A DNA stretch of 64,000 nucleotides from Halosimplex salinum (GTDB lineage Archaea > Halobacteriota > Halobacteria > Halobacteriales > Haloarculaceae): positions 186,001-250,000 of the forward strand of contig NZ_QWGG01000003.1 of NCBI RefSeq assembly GCF_003730195.1, given 5' to 3'. The translations under genes were made by a program, and so were the position numbers. How positions within the stretch are numbered: the stretch's first letter is position 1; each line of letters begins with the position of its first letter. Shown one piece after another: positions 9,255 to 18,187 of this stretch. The notes beneath the pieces were generated by a model, which searched no databases, was not told the DNA's origin, and saw nothing but the letters and a program-made list of their open reading frames with translations.

Positions 9255-10586
9255 TCACTGCACGAGCAACGCGCGCAGGTCGTTCACGTTCGTCCCGGTC
9301 CGACCGGTCCGAACGAGCGCGTCCCGGCCGGCGAGGAACGGTTCGGCGTCGTTGTCGGCGAGCGCGTCGCGTGCGGCCGACGCGTCGGCCGAATCGCCGA
9401 TCGTCTCGCCGTCGACGAGCGCCCCCGCCGCGTCGGTCCCGCCGTCGCGACCGTCCGTGTCGACCGCACCGAGCACCGCGCCTGCGGGGAGTTCCAGCGC
9501 CGCGCGGAGCGCGAACTCCTGGTTCGGGCCGCCCGAGCCGTCGCCGCGGACGGTCACCGTCGTCTCGCCGCCGGAGAGGACGACTGCGGGCGGTTCGGTG
9601 GGGTTTCCGGTCGCCGCGATCTCCTCCGCGACGGCGGCGTGCGCGAGTCCCTGCTCGCGCGCTTCGCCGCGGACCCGCGAGGAGAGGACGACCGTCTGGT
9701 AGCCGGCCTCCTCGGCCACCGCGCGAGCGGCGTCGAGTGCCGTCCACGCGTCCGCGAGGACGTGATAGCGCACGTGTTCGAAGTCCGCCTCGGAATCAGG
9801 TGTCTCCTCGCGGTCGCCGGCCGCGCCCGATTCGAGGGACGAGCGGACCGCCGCGGGCACGTCGAGGTCGTAGCGGTCGAGGACGGCCAGCGCGTCGGCG
9901 TAAGTGGTCGGATCGGGTGCGGTGGGACCGCTGGCGATCACGCCGAGGTCGTCGCCGACCACGTCGCTGAAGGCGAGCGTCACGACCGTCGCCGGCGCGG
10001 CCGCCGCGGCGAGCCGCCCGCCCTTGATGGCTGAGCAGTGCTTGCGGACGGCGTTGATCTCGCCGATATCCGCGCCCGCTTCGAGGAGCGCGTCGGTCGT
10101 CTCGCATAGATCTCGCAGCGAGAGGTCGTCGGCCGGTGCCGGGAGGAGCGCGCTCCCGCCGCCGGTGACGACGGCGAAGACGAGCGTCCGGTCGTCGGCC
10201 GACTCGGCCCGTGCTCGAACTTCGCGGGCGCCCTTCGCTCCGGCCTCGTCAGGCACCGGGTGTGCCCCCTCGACCACGTCGACGCGCTCGGTCTCGACCG
10301 GGTCGTCGGTGACGACGCACCCGCCGTCGACGGCGTCCCCGAGCAGGGATTCGAGGGCAGCGGCGACCTGTCCGGCCGCCTTCCCGCCGCCGAGGACGAC
10401 GATCTGGTCGAACGCCTCGAGGTCGTACACGTCGCCGGCGATCCGCAACTGGTCGCCCGACAGCGCGAGCGCGTCGGTCAGGACGCGCTCGGGCCGGGCG
10501 ACGGCGATCCCGGCTTCGAGGCAGTCGAGGACGACCTCGTGCGCGCCGGTTCGAGCCAGTTCGGCGCGGTTGCCCACTGCGGGCAC
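9255..10586 (-). CDS. gckA: Glycerate 2-kinase (MOFRL family)
   Basis: The 443-residue protein matches the archaeal MOFRL-type glycerate kinases, which convert D-glycerate to 2-phosphoglycerate with ATP. The N-terminal DUF4147-like domain contains VVLGGGKAAGQVA and FAVVTGGGSALLP. The C-terminal MOFRL domain contains LSGGETTVTV, GGPNQEF and VDTDGRDGGTDAAG. The start is a GTG at 10586. The upstream SDR gene stops one base before it, so the two are probably co-transcribed and coupled. The pair suggests a sugar-acid or glycerate route, but no sugar dehydratase is adjacent. Confidence 0.88.
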   Translation of the reverse strand: MPAVGNRAELARTGAHEVVLDCLEAGIAVARPERVLTDALALSGDQLRIAGDVYDLEAFDQIVVLGGGKAAGQVAAALESLLGDAVDGGCVVTDDPVETERVDVVEGAHPVPDEAGAKGAREVRARAESADDRTLVFAVVTGGGSALLPAPADDLSLRDLCETTDALLEAGADIGEINAVRKHCSAIKGGRLAAAAAPATVVTLAFSDVVGDDLGVIASGPTAPDPTTYADALAVLDRYDLDVPAAVRSSLESGAAGDREETPDSEADFEHVRYHVLADAWTALDAARAVAEEAGYQTVVLSSRVRGEAREQGLAHAAVAEEIAATGNPTEPPAVVLSGGETTVTVRGDGSGGPNQEFALRAALELPAGAVLGAVDTDGRDGGTDAAGALVDGETIGDSADASAARDALADNDAEPFLAGRDALVRTGRTGTNVNDLRALLVQ

Positions 10587-10587
10587 G

Positions 10588-11412
10588 TCAGGTCACGACC
10601 CACCGCACGAGTCGGTAGGCGGCGTCGCGCCAGCGGTCGGGAAGGTGCCGCGTCGCGATCATGACGCTCGCGAGCGTCCCGACCGGGTAGCGGGGATTCG
10701 GATCCGACGCGCAGGCCGCGTCGGCGATCACCGCCGCGACTTCGGAGGGGTGGACGCCGAAGTCGCCGCCGCTCCCCAGCACGTTCGTGTCCTCCTGGAC
10801 CGCGTAGAGGCCCTCGTACGCACCCGAGCGCTCCAGCCGGTCGAACTCCGACTCGGCGCGCGCGCCGAACCGCGTCGCGACGGGTCCCGGTTCGACGACC
10901 ACCACGTCGACCCCGTGGTCCTCGACCTCCTGCCGGAGCGCGTCGCTCATCGCTTCGAGGGCGTGTTTCGACCCGCTGTACGCGCCGGTGCCGCCGCTGG
11001 CGACCCGGCCCTGGACGCTGGAGACGTTGACGACCGTCCCCTGCTCGCGCTCACGCATGTGCGGGAGGACCGCCCGCGTGAGCCGATGTGGCCCGTAGAC
11101 GTTCACGTCGAACTGGTCGTGGAGGGCGTCGACCGGGACGTCCTCGGTCGGGCCGTACTGGGCGTAGCCCGCGTTGTTGACCAGACAGTCGATGCGACCG
11201 GTCTCCGAGACGACCCGCTCGACGACCCGCTCGACGTCGGCGTCGCTCGTCACGTCGAGTTCGGCCGTCTCACACCCCGCTTCGTCGAGGTCCGCCACGT
11301 CGTCGGTGTCCCTGGCCGTCGCGTACACCGTCCACTCCCGCCGCAGGAAGTCGACGGCGGTCGCACGCCCGATGCCGGACGAGGACCCCGTTATCAGCGC
11401 CGTCTTCGTCAT
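10588..11412 (-). CDS. Short-chain dehydrogenase/reductase (SDR)
   Basis: This 274-residue protein is a classical SDR: cofactor motif ITGSSSGIG (7-15), NNAG in the central strand, and the catalytic Ser (VSSVQG) and Tyr-x-x-x-Lys (YSGSK). A C-terminal hydrophobic stretch near RLVRWVV could graze the membrane. It oxidises or reduces an alcohol or carbonyl with NAD(P)(H); the substrate is unknown. The ATG before TKTALITGS was chosen. Glycerate kinase follows after one base. Confidence 0.88.
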   Translation of the reverse strand: MTKTALITGSSSGIGRATAVDFLRREWTVYATARDTDDVADLDEAGCETAELDVTSDADVERVVERVVSETGRIDCLVNNAGYAQYGPTEDVPVDALHDQFDVNVYGPHRLTRAVLPHMREREQGTVVNVSSVQGRVASGGTGAYSGSKHALEAMSDALRQEVEDHGVDVVVVEPGPVATRFGARAESEFDRLERSGAYEGLYAVQEDTNVLGSGGDFGVHPSEVAAVIADAACASDPNPRYPVGTLASVMIATRHLPDRWRDAAYRLVRWVVT

Positions 11413-11544
11413 GTCCCCGACGACGAACGCCCACCAGTTAAGTCTCCGCCGTTCACGCGCTCGACCCCGCGACCGGTCGAGGCACGCGCGACCGAACCAC
11501 CGGCGAGGCACACGCGACCTATTTCCCGTCGCGACCGCTATTGG

Positions 11545-12114
11545 ATGACGATGGGTCACCACACGTTCCCCGCGGCGGACGCGGACAAACTGGAGGACGC
11601 GACGATGCGCTATCGCCACTGCTCGGCCGAGGAACTGCACTGGGCGATAGACCCCGACCCGACGGACAGCGTCGTCGACCTCGGCAGCGGAACCGGATTC
11701 TTCACCGACGACGTCGCGCCCCACGTCGACGAGGTGTACGCCGTCGACGTGCAGGCGGCGATGCACGACCGCTACCGCGAGAAGGGCGTCCCGGACAACG
11801 TCGAACTCGTCACCAGCGGTGCGGACGAGTTGCCCTTCGACGACAGATCGATGGACGCCGCGTTCGCGACGATGACCTACCACGAACTCCCCGGCGCGGC
11901 GGTCGAAGAAGTCGCCCGCGTCCTCCGTGCGGGCGGCCGGTTCGTAATCGTCGACTGGACCGCCGACGGTCCCGGCGAGAGCGGCCCGCCGGTGGAGGAA
12001 CGATACGACGCCGACCACGCCGCCGCGGCCCTCCGCGAGGCCGGCTTCTCCGTCGCGTTCCGCGCGACCCGTTCGGACACGTTCCTGCTGGTCGCGACGC
12101 TAGACGGCGAGTAG
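11545..12114 (+). CDS. Class I SAM-dependent methyltransferase
   Basis: The 189-residue protein has the class I methyltransferase core: motif I VVDLGSGTGFF, an acidic motif II end (VYAVD), ADELPFDD at the adenine-binding position and the motif IV region DAAFATMTYHEL. It resembles the UbiE/Methyltransf_11 group, which acts on small molecules or lipids. ATG 11545 is used; a second ATG two codons on (11551) is equally possible. It is divergent from the SDR gene and convergent with endonuclease V, 14 bases apart. Confidence 0.83.
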   Translation: MTMGHHTFPAADADKLEDATMRYRHCSAEELHWAIDPDPTDSVVDLGSGTGFFTDDVAPHVDEVYAVDVQAAMHDRYREKGVPDNVELVTSGADELPFDDRSMDAAFATMTYHELPGAAVEEVARVLRAGGRFVIVDWTADGPGESGPPVEERYDADHAAAALREAGFSVAFRATRSDTFLLVATLDGE

Positions 12115-12128
12115 CTCAGAGAGACGGC

Positions 12129-13004
12129 TTACGACAGTTCCTCGCGGACCTCGGCTTTCACGTCGTCGGCGTACTGGTCGGCCAGCCGCGTCGGTTCCGG
12201 GAGTTTGTACCCGGCCGCACAGGCGAGCGCGACGTCGCTGGCCGTGTCGGCGCTCACCCGGTGGCCGGGGCTGACGATCAGCGGGTTGATGTACCGCTCA
12301 GAGTTCTCGAACTGCCGGGTCTGGACGGCGTCGCCGATGTGCGTCCCGGGCGCTGCGGTCTCCACGTCCGCGTCGGCCTCGACGGCGACGCGGGCGCCCG
12401 CCAGGAGTTTCCGGTCGAGCGACTCTCGCGGAGTGCCACAGAGCAGGCTCTTGGCGACGCCGACCGTCGGCAGGTCGAGCGTGACGCCGACGTGGGTCGC
12501 GATGCCGGCCTCACGGAAGTGGATGCGCCCGCTCCCGTCCAGGAGTGCGAGGTCGGGATCGCGGGAGAGCAACTCGAACGCTGAGAGAATAGCCGTCCCC
12601 TCCCGGAAGCTCAGGAGGCCGGGGATGTAGGGGATCTCGACGGGTTCGACGGCGTAGGCGCGTTCGACGACCTCGCCGCCGCGCAGGAGGACGATAGCGC
12701 TGACGGCGTGGTCGTCGACGAACGCCTGATCGACGCCCGCGACCAGCGGCGGATCTGTGCTCTCGGCGTCCATAGACTCGGTGCCGTCGCCCTCGTCGCC
12801 GCCGACCGCGTCCCCGAGCGCGTCCAGGCTGGTCTGGCCGGCGTCGGTCACTGTCTCGGCGTCACCGTCACGGCAGACCGTCGCGGGGTCGAACGGGAGG
12901 TCGTTCGCGAAGACGGCGGTCTCGGCGATCTCGCGCTGGAGCGCCTCCATGTCCTCGCGGGAGAGGGAGGCGTCGGGGACGAACTCGGGGCGGACGACGT
13001 CCAT
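12129..13004 (-). CDS. nfi: Endonuclease V (deoxyinosine 3' endonuclease)
   Basis: The 291-residue protein matches endonuclease V, which nicks DNA one nucleotide 3' of deoxyinosine to start repair of deaminated adenine. Visible motifs are VAGVDQAF with the first metal Asp, EIPYIPGLLSFREG with the wedge Tyr/Pro-Gly and catalytic Glu, LLDGSGRIHFREAG with the second Asp, and ATHVGV. It is longer than bacterial Nfi (about 225) because of an acidic insert near residues 45-85. Its ATG overlaps the stop of the upstream rhomboid gene by one base, so translation is probably coupled. Confidence 0.9.
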   Translation of the reverse strand: MDVVRPEFVPDASLSREDMEALQREIAETAVFANDLPFDPATVCRDGDAETVTDAGQTSLDALGDAVGGDEGDGTESMDAESTDPPLVAGVDQAFVDDHAVSAIVLLRGGEVVERAYAVEPVEIPYIPGLLSFREGTAILSAFELLSRDPDLALLDGSGRIHFREAGIATHVGVTLDLPTVGVAKSLLCGTPRESLDRKLLAGARVAVEADADVETAAPGTHIGDAVQTRQFENSERYINPLIVSPGHRVSADTASDVALACAAGYKLPEPTRLADQYADDVKAEVREELS

Positions 13005-13951
13005 CAGAACGGGCCGCGGCCGCCGGGGCCGCCCGGACCGCCCGGACCGCCCGGACCGCCGGGGCCGCGGCCGCCGGCACCGAACTGGAGGTGGTCGGGG
13101 ACGCGCTGCCGGCCCTCGACGTGCTTGCCGTACAGCAGGCCGATCCCCAGGCCGAGGAGGTGAGCCAGCTGCGCGGTACCGCCGGCACCGATGCCGGTCG
13201 TGAGGATCTGGAAGACCGTCCAGCCCGTGTACCCGGCCGTCAGCAGCCACAGCGGCACCGGGAGGATGAAGTAGAGGTACACCCGGAGGTTCGGGTTCAG
13301 GACGGTGAGCACGCCCATGATCGCGAGGCCGGCGCCGCTGGCGCCGAGCACGCCGGGGGCGACCTGCGGGATCCCGCCGTTCTGGAGGATCTGGAAGCCG
13401 ACCTGCCCGAGTCCGGCGAGCGCGCCGCTCCCGAGGAAGAGGAGCGTGAACTCCCGCGACCCGACGTAGTCCTCGACGATGCGGCCGAAGAAGTAGATCA
13501 CGATGCTGTTGATCCCGATGTGGAACAGCGAAAACGGCGCGTGGGAGAAGACGGAGGTGAACCACGTCCAGACGTACTGCGGGTGGCTCGGCCGGAGGAC
13601 GAACAGCGTGTTGTGGAACCCCTCCGACACGGCGAGGAGGGCGACGTGCTGGAGGAGGAACGTGACCCACATCGCCGCGAGGAAGACGTAGGTCATGTTC
13701 CCCCGGAAGTACCCGAACAGGCTGCCGGGGCCGGTGTCGACGCCGAGTCTCGACGCGATCCCGCCCCGGTCGTCCTCGGCGACGCTGTCGTCGAAGCCGC
13801 TATCGAAGACGCCGCCGGGGTCTTCCCAGTTGTCCAGCCCCGGGCACCCGTGGTTCTCGGGGAGGCGATGTTCCGCACAGAACGTGCCGCCGCAGTGACG
13901 ACACTGGTACGGCATGTTCTCCTGTTTGCCGCACTCGTCGCACCTCGACAT
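13004..13951 (-). CDS. Rhomboid intramembrane serine protease with N-terminal AN1-type zinc finger
   Basis: This 315-residue protein begins with a zinc finger (CDECGKQENMPYQC, CGGTFC, H-x5-HGC in the first 40 residues) of the AN1 type, then a linker and a six-helix rhomboid domain. The nucleophile Ser lies in GASGAG, the catalytic His in AHLLGLGIG, and the HIGIN segment fits the helix-2 His/Asn oxyanion site. It should cleave substrates within the membrane. The tail is a run of Gly-Gly-Pro repeats ending in GRGPF. The ATG before SRCDECGKQ was chosen because the finger starts there. It is coupled to endonuclease V downstream. Confidence 0.9.
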   Translation of the reverse strand: MSRCDECGKQENMPYQCRHCGGTFCAEHRLPENHGCPGLDNWEDPGGVFDSGFDDSVAEDDRGGIASRLGVDTGPGSLFGYFRGNMTYVFLAAMWVTFLLQHVALLAVSEGFHNTLFVLRPSHPQYVWTWFTSVFSHAPFSLFHIGINSIVIYFFGRIVEDYVGSREFTLLFLGSGALAGLGQVGFQILQNGGIPQVAPGVLGASGAGLAIMGVLTVLNPNLRVYLYFILPVPLWLLTAGYTGWTVFQILTTGIGAGGTAQLAHLLGLGIGLLYGKHVEGRQRVPDHLQFGAGGRGPGGPGGPGGPGGPGGRGPF

Positions 13952-14142
13952 TGCCCGAGTTTGGGAGGGTACCGGCAAAGGGATTGTGTTTGGGCCCACC
14001 GAGATCGGGTTCGAACACGCCGGGATCGCGTTCGGGCCTACCGAACCCGTTCGGCGCGCGGAACGCCCGAATACGGCACGTATCCGCCGGAGGCTGGCCG
14101 GCACCCACGAACTTACATAGCATCGTCGCGTGGTATCGCGCT

Positions 14143-14718
14143 GTGAACGAGACGAGTACCGAGCCGCGGGTCCTGATCGTCGACGACGAGGCGGAGGTCG
14201 CCGACGTGTACGCGCTCCGACTCCGCGACGATTACGACGCGGTGACGGCCTACGGCGGTGAGGAGGCGCTCGACGCCGTCGACGAGACCGTCGACGTGGT
14301 GTTGCTCGACAGGCGGATGCCGCAGGTGTCGGGCGACGAGGTGCTCTCGACGATCCGCGACCGTGGCCTGGACACCCGGGTCATCATGATCACCGCCGTC
14401 GACCCGGACTTCGACATCGTCGACATGCCGTTCGACGACTACCTCTGCAAACCCGTCCAGAAGGAAGATCTGGTCGCCGCCATCGAACAGCAACTCGCCG
14501 CGAGTCGCTACGACGACAGGCTCACCGAGTACCTCGAGGTCACCTCGAAGATCGCCCTCCTCGAGGCCGAGAAGACCGAGACGGAACTCGACGCCAGTGA
14601 CGAGGTCACGGGCCTGCGCCAGCGCGCCGAGCAGTTGCGCGTGGAGATGGACGACGCGCTCTCGGAGTTCGACGACTTCGAGGCGGCGTTCAACGAGATC
14701 AGCCGCCACGCCGAGTGA
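14143..14718 (+). CDS. HalX-type response regulator
   Basis: The 191-residue protein has an N-terminal receiver domain with the acidic pair VDDE (13-16), phospho-acceptor Asp56 in VVLLDRRMP and the conserved Lys in YLCKPV (about 103), followed by a C-terminal HalX domain predicted to be helical or coiled coil (SKIALLEAEKTETELD onward). HalX regulators in haloarchaea are usually partners of PAS kinases; none is adjacent here. The output does not bind DNA by any recognisable motif. The start is a GTG at 14143, because upstream in-frame sequence is non-coding. Confidence 0.87.
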   Translation: MNETSTEPRVLIVDDEAEVADVYALRLRDDYDAVTAYGGEEALDAVDETVDVVLLDRRMPQVSGDEVLSTIRDRGLDTRVIMITAVDPDFDIVDMPFDDYLCKPVQKEDLVAAIEQQLAASRYDDRLTEYLEVTSKIALLEAEKTETELDASDEVTGLRQRAEQLRVEMDDALSEFDDFEAAFNEISRHAE

Positions 14719-14770
14719 GTTCCGAGCGCGCACCGAACGATTCTACGGCGAGGTACCCCGACGTGCCCGG

Positions 14771-15595
14771 TCAGCAGAAGTCCGCAGTGGCGAACACGTC
14801 GCCGCGGCGGGTGATGTCGACTCCGACGCCGACTCGGCTGGCGTTCTGACGCGTCAGTCGCGGGTTGTAGGTCGAGGAGTTCCACCACGTGTCGACGAGC
14901 GACTCCGCGACTGCTCGCTCGTTCCCGTTGAACTTCCGGTCGCCCTCCTCGTAGTAAGGTTCGCCGGCGACCGTCCGTCCGACGGCCTCGAGCGCGTTGT
15001 CGTCGGCGGTCACGAGCGTGTCGCTCTCGGCGGCGGGCCACCGGCAGCGCTCGTACAGGTCGTTGTCGCGGTAGCGGTCGGCGCTGTCCCGCCCGTCGAT
15101 CCGATGGATCGCCTTCCCCGCGTCGGCCATGTCGACGCTGTGGGTCCGCGCCATCTCGACGATCGGTTCGACGCCCCCGCCGTCGATCGAGAGCGTCGAG
15201 AGCCCCACGGCCCGTCGGCGCTCGTTGAGGTACTCGCCGACGTGGCGTTCGATCTCGTGTTCGTCGAACGTGTCGACCGGGACGTCGGTCAGCGCCGGCG
15301 TCGCCGTCGGCGTCGGTGTCGGCGTCGCCGTCGGTGTCAACGTCGGATACGGCGTCGGCGTCGCCGTCGGTGTCCCGTCGATAGCGCCCCCCTCCGGCGT
15401 CGTCGTCGCCGAGCCCTCCGGCGTCGGTTCGAGCGTCGGCAAGTCCGTCGCCCTGACGTCCGTCACGTCGGGGTCGTCCCCGGTCACCGGCGCGTTCGGC
15501 TGGCTCAGTGCGGCCCCCACCAGCACCGCGACGACGACCAGCGCGACGACGCCGCCCCCCGCGACCAGCAGCGTCGGCCTGTTCACGTCGACCAT
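14771..15595 (-). CDS. Membrane-anchored CAP (SCP/PR1)-domain protein
   Basis: The 274-residue protein starts with an N-terminal membrane anchor (about 8-30, VAGGGVVALVVVAVLVGAAL), continues with a Thr/Pro-rich spacer typical of haloarchaeal surface proteins (about 45-105) and ends in a CAP/SCP domain. The CAP motifs are EYLNERRRAVGL, ARTHSVDMADAG, IHR and the late VDTWWNSSTYNPRL and TRRGDVFATADFC. Function outside the cell is unknown; CAP domains elsewhere bind lipids or proteins. The ATG gives a short positive-free n-region directly before the anchor, which supports the start. Confidence 0.82.
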   Translation of the reverse strand: MVDVNRPTLLVAGGGVVALVVVAVLVGAALSQPNAPVTGDDPDVTDVRATDLPTLEPTPEGSATTTPEGGAIDGTPTATPTPYPTLTPTATPTPTPTATPALTDVPVDTFDEHEIERHVGEYLNERRRAVGLSTLSIDGGGVEPIVEMARTHSVDMADAGKAIHRIDGRDSADRYRDNDLYERCRWPAAESDTLVTADDNALEAVGRTVAGEPYYEEGDRKFNGNERAVAESLVDTWWNSSTYNPRLTRQNASRVGVGVDITRRGDVFATADFC

Positions 15596-15675
15596 ACTCG
15601 GCTGTCAGTTCGCCCGCCAATAACTGTTGTGACCCAGTCGGTACCGCGACGCACGGCGGCGCCGACCTGACGGCC

Positions 15676-17028
15676 TCAGTCGTCGGCCGCGACGGGGTTG
15701 TCGAGCGCGCGCCGAACGCCCGCGACGACTGTCTCCGGGGTGGCGGCCTCGGCGGCGTCGACCGCCCCGTCCCCGCGGCTCCGGTCGGCGCCAGACCGCT
15801 TCTCGTTCCCCCGCGGGCCGTCGTCCGGGTCCTCGATCCGGACGAGCGCGTCGTGGTCACGGACGAGCGCACGGAGCGCGGCGGGGACTGGCTCGACGAC
15901 GACCGCCGCGTCGGCCGCGACGAGCAGATCCCGGGCCTCGGCCTCTCGCTCGGCGTCGAGCGTCGTGAAGGCCGGGGCCGTCACCGTCTCGGCGGCGACC
16001 TCCCGGGCGGTCGCGGCAGCCACGTCCCCAGCGGGGACGGCGCCGACCGTGACTCGCGCACCGGCCGACGACAGCGCCGCGACGGTCCGGGCGGTCCGCT
16101 CACCCGTCCCGACGACGTGGACGGTCGCGTCGAACTCACCTGGTTCCGACAGGGGCGTCACCGCCGGCGTCCCCGTCACCGGGTTGGGCAGGACCGCGGC
16201 GTCGGTATCGAAGGCGGTCCCGACGTGCTCGGCGGTCAAGACTTCCTCGGGCGGGCCGACCGCGAGCAGGTCGCCGTCGGCGAGGACGGCGAGGCGGTCA
16301 CAGAAGCGCGCCGCCAGGTCGAGGTCGTGGATGGCCGCCAGCGCCGCCTTCCCCTCGGAGTCCACCAGGTCGCGGACGAGTTCGAGCGTCCGCACCTGGT
16401 GGTTCACGTCGAGGCTCGCCGTCGGTTCGTCGAGCACGAGCGCGGGCGTCTCCTGGGCGAGCGCGCGGGCGAGGACCACCCGCTGGCGCTCGCCGCCGCT
16501 GAGCGAGGCGACCGAGCGGTCGCGGAACTGGTCGGTCTCCGTCCGTTCGAGCGCGCGCTCGACGGCCTCGCCCGCGTCCGGGTCGCCGCTGAACCGGCCG
16601 TGGTACGGCGTCCGCCCCATCTCGACGATATCCTCGACGGTGAACTCGAAGGCGACCGTCGTGTCCTGTGGCACCGTGGCGACGCGGCGACTCGCCGCGC
16701 GGGACGACAGGTCCGCGACGCGTTGGTCGGCGACGCGGACCGACCCCCGGGCTGGCGCGAGCACGCCGTTGATCGCCTTCAGCAGTGTCGTCTTCCCCGC
16801 GCCGTTGGGGCCGACGAGACCGACGAATTCGCCGGCCGCGACCGACAGCGACACGTCGTCGAGCACCGTCACGTCGTCGTATCCCATCGAGACGTCGTCG
16901 ACCTCGATGAGGGAGCCGTCAGTCGCAGGCATCGCCGGCCGGTCGTGTGACGACGGCGTGTCGCGGTCCGCCCCGTCGCCGACGAGCGCGTCGATGGGGT
17001 CGGGGAGGTCGGGAAGGTCGAGGCTCAC
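15676..17028 (-). CDS. btuD: BtuD-type ABC transporter ATPase with C-terminal extension
   Basis: The 450-residue protein is the ATPase of a cobalamin/haem-type importer: Walker [11 protein letters not shown]-loop VPQDTT, signature LSGGERQRV, Walker [11 protein letters not shown] and the His switch AAIHDLDLA. The usual ATPase (about 255 residues) is followed by about 160 residues with a Rossmann-like pattern ([16 protein letters not shown], later [14 protein letters not shown]), of unknown role. A GTG at 17028 overlaps the btuC stop by four bases (GTGA) and was chosen as start; the ATG at 16932 is the alternative and removes a 32-residue acidic leader. Confidence 0.87.
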   Translation of the reverse strand: MSLDLPDLPDPIDALVGDGADRDTPSSHDRPAMPATDGSLIEVDDVSMGYDDVTVLDDVSLSVAAGEFVGLVGPNGAGKTTLLKAINGVLAPARGSVRVADQRVADLSSRAASRRVATVPQDTTVAFEFTVEDIVEMGRTPYHGRFSGDPDAGEAVERALERTETDQFRDRSVASLSGGERQRVVLARALAQETPALVLDEPTASLDVNHQVRTLELVRDLVDSEGKAALAAIHDLDLAARFCDRLAVLADGDLLAVGPPEEVLTAEHVGTAFDTDAAVLPNPVTGTPAVTPLSEPGEFDATVHVVGTGERTARTVAALSSAGARVTVGAVPAGDVAAATAREVAAETVTAPAFTTLDAEREAEARDLLVAADAAVVVEPVPAALRALVRDHDALVRIEDPDDGPRGNEKRSGADRSRGDGAVDAAEAATPETVVAGVRRALDNPVAADD

Positions 17029-18131
17029 AGCGAGTGCACCTCCCGGGTCCGTAGCAGATAGAGGAAGAAGGGCGCGCCGAGCGCGGCCGTGACGATACCC
17101 ACGGGCACCTCGACGGGGCCAGCGCGGGCGACGGTGTCGGTCGCGACGAGGAACGCGGCGCCGGCGATGGCGCTCGACGGGAGCAAGATTCGGTGGTCGG
17201 GGCCGACGACGAGGCGCATCATGTGCGGGACGACGAGACCGACGAACCCGATGGCGCCGGCGACCGCGACGGCCGCGGCGGTGACGACGCTCGACACCGC
17301 GAGCAGGATCCGCTTGGTGCGCTCGACCTCGATACCGAGCGTATGGGCGTCCTCCTCGCCGAGCAGGAGGACGTTCAGGTCCCGCGTGTAGGACAGGAGG
17401 ACCGCGAAACAGGCCAGCGCGACCGGGGCGGTGACGGCCACGTCCGACCACGCGGCGTTGTGCAGTCGGCCCATCAGCCAGTACAGCGCCTGTTCGAGGC
17501 TCTCGCCGGCCTGGAGGAGGAGGTAGGATACGACCGCGCCGAGGAACGTCTGGATCGCCACGCCCGAGAGCAGGAGCGTCGCGACGGGCGTGCGCCCGCC
17601 CTCGGTGGCGATGACGTAGACGGCGAAGGCGGCGACGATGGCGCCGACGAACGCGGCGGCCTGGATGCTGAAGGGACCGGAGAACGAGAGGGCGATCGTG
17701 GCGACGGCGCCGACCGCTGCGCCCGAGGAGACGCCGATGATCGAGGGGTCGGCCATCGGGTTGCGGAAGAAGCCCTGCATCACGGTGCCGGCCGCGGCCA
17801 GCGCGAACCCGACCGCCGCGCCGAGGACGATACGCGGCAGGCGGATCCGCCGCACGATGGTCTCGTCCGTGCTCTCGACGGGGAAGGCGAAGAGGTAGGT
17901 GTAGGAGAGATCCGGGACCGGCACCGACAGCGTCGCGCCGAACAGGGCGACGGTGCCGCTGGCGAGGCGGACGCCGGTGGGGACGCCGACGGCGTTGAGC
18001 GTCGCTTTCGCGACGACCGGGAGCGCGACCGTGACGGGCCCGATGGTCGCGCTCACGAGCACGACGGCCACGAGCACGCCGGTCAGGCCCGCCGACCACC
18101 CGGCCGCCCTGGTCCGGACGTTCATGCTCAT
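17025..18131 (-). CDS. btuC: BtuC-type ABC transporter permease
   Basis: The 368-residue FecCD/BtuC-family permease has about ten hydrophobic segments and family motifs: [39 protein letters not shown] and [19 protein letters not shown], the last being the cytoplasmic loop that contacts the ATPase. With BtuD and the divergent BtuF it forms an importer for cobalamin or a similar corrinoid. Three starts compete: TTG 18134, ATG 18131 and ATG 18125; the last sits symmetrically about the shared TATA element and would suit a leaderless transcript. Its stop overlaps the btuD start. Confidence 0.88.
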   Translation of the reverse strand: MSMNVRTRAAGWSAGLTGVLVAVVLVSATIGPVTVALPVVAKATLNAVGVPTGVRLASGTVALFGATLSVPVPDLSYTYLFAFPVESTDETIVRRIRLPRIVLGAAVGFALAAAGTVMQGFFRNPMADPSIIGVSSGAAVGAVATIALSFSGPFSIQAAAFVGAIVAAFAVYVIATEGGRTPVATLLLSGVAIQTFLGAVVSYLLLQAGESLEQALYWLMGRLHNAAWSDVAVTAPVALACFAVLLSYTRDLNVLLLGEEDAHTLGIEVERTKRILLAVSSVVTAAAVAVAGAIGFVGLVVPHMMRLVVGPDHRILLPSSAIAGAAFLVATDTVARAGPVEVPVGIVTAALGAPFFLYLLRTREVHSL

Positions 18132-18150
18132 CAAGTCTGGTTGGAGTAGG

Positions 18151-18160
18151 TAAATATTTA
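18151..18160. promoter_or_regulatory. Palindromic TATA element between btuC and btuF
   Basis: The ten-base sequence TAAATATTTA is perfectly self-complementary and is the only AT-rich element in the 56-base btuC-btuF divergent interval. Its centre lies about 32 bases from the btuF ATG and about 24 or 30 bases from the two btuC ATGs. Those distances suit leaderless mRNAs in both directions. A single TATA box serving both genes is inferred. Confidence 0.6.
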
Positions 18161-18187
18161 TTGCAAAGAAGCACAGCCACAGACGCC

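Noticed and set aside
9904-11544. Long plus-strand frame before the methyltransferase
   Set aside because: It is the antisense shadow of glycerate kinase and SDR; only the part from 11545 has family motifs.
13010-13070. GGCCGCCCGGACC-type repeats at the end of the rhomboid gene
   Set aside because: These encode the Gly-Gly-Pro tail in frame and are not a separate element.
15300-15440. Short tandem GTCGGCGTCGC-type repeats, considered as a CRISPR or microsatellite
   Set aside because: They encode the Thr/Pro spacer of the CAP-domain protein in frame; no spacer-repeat alternation.
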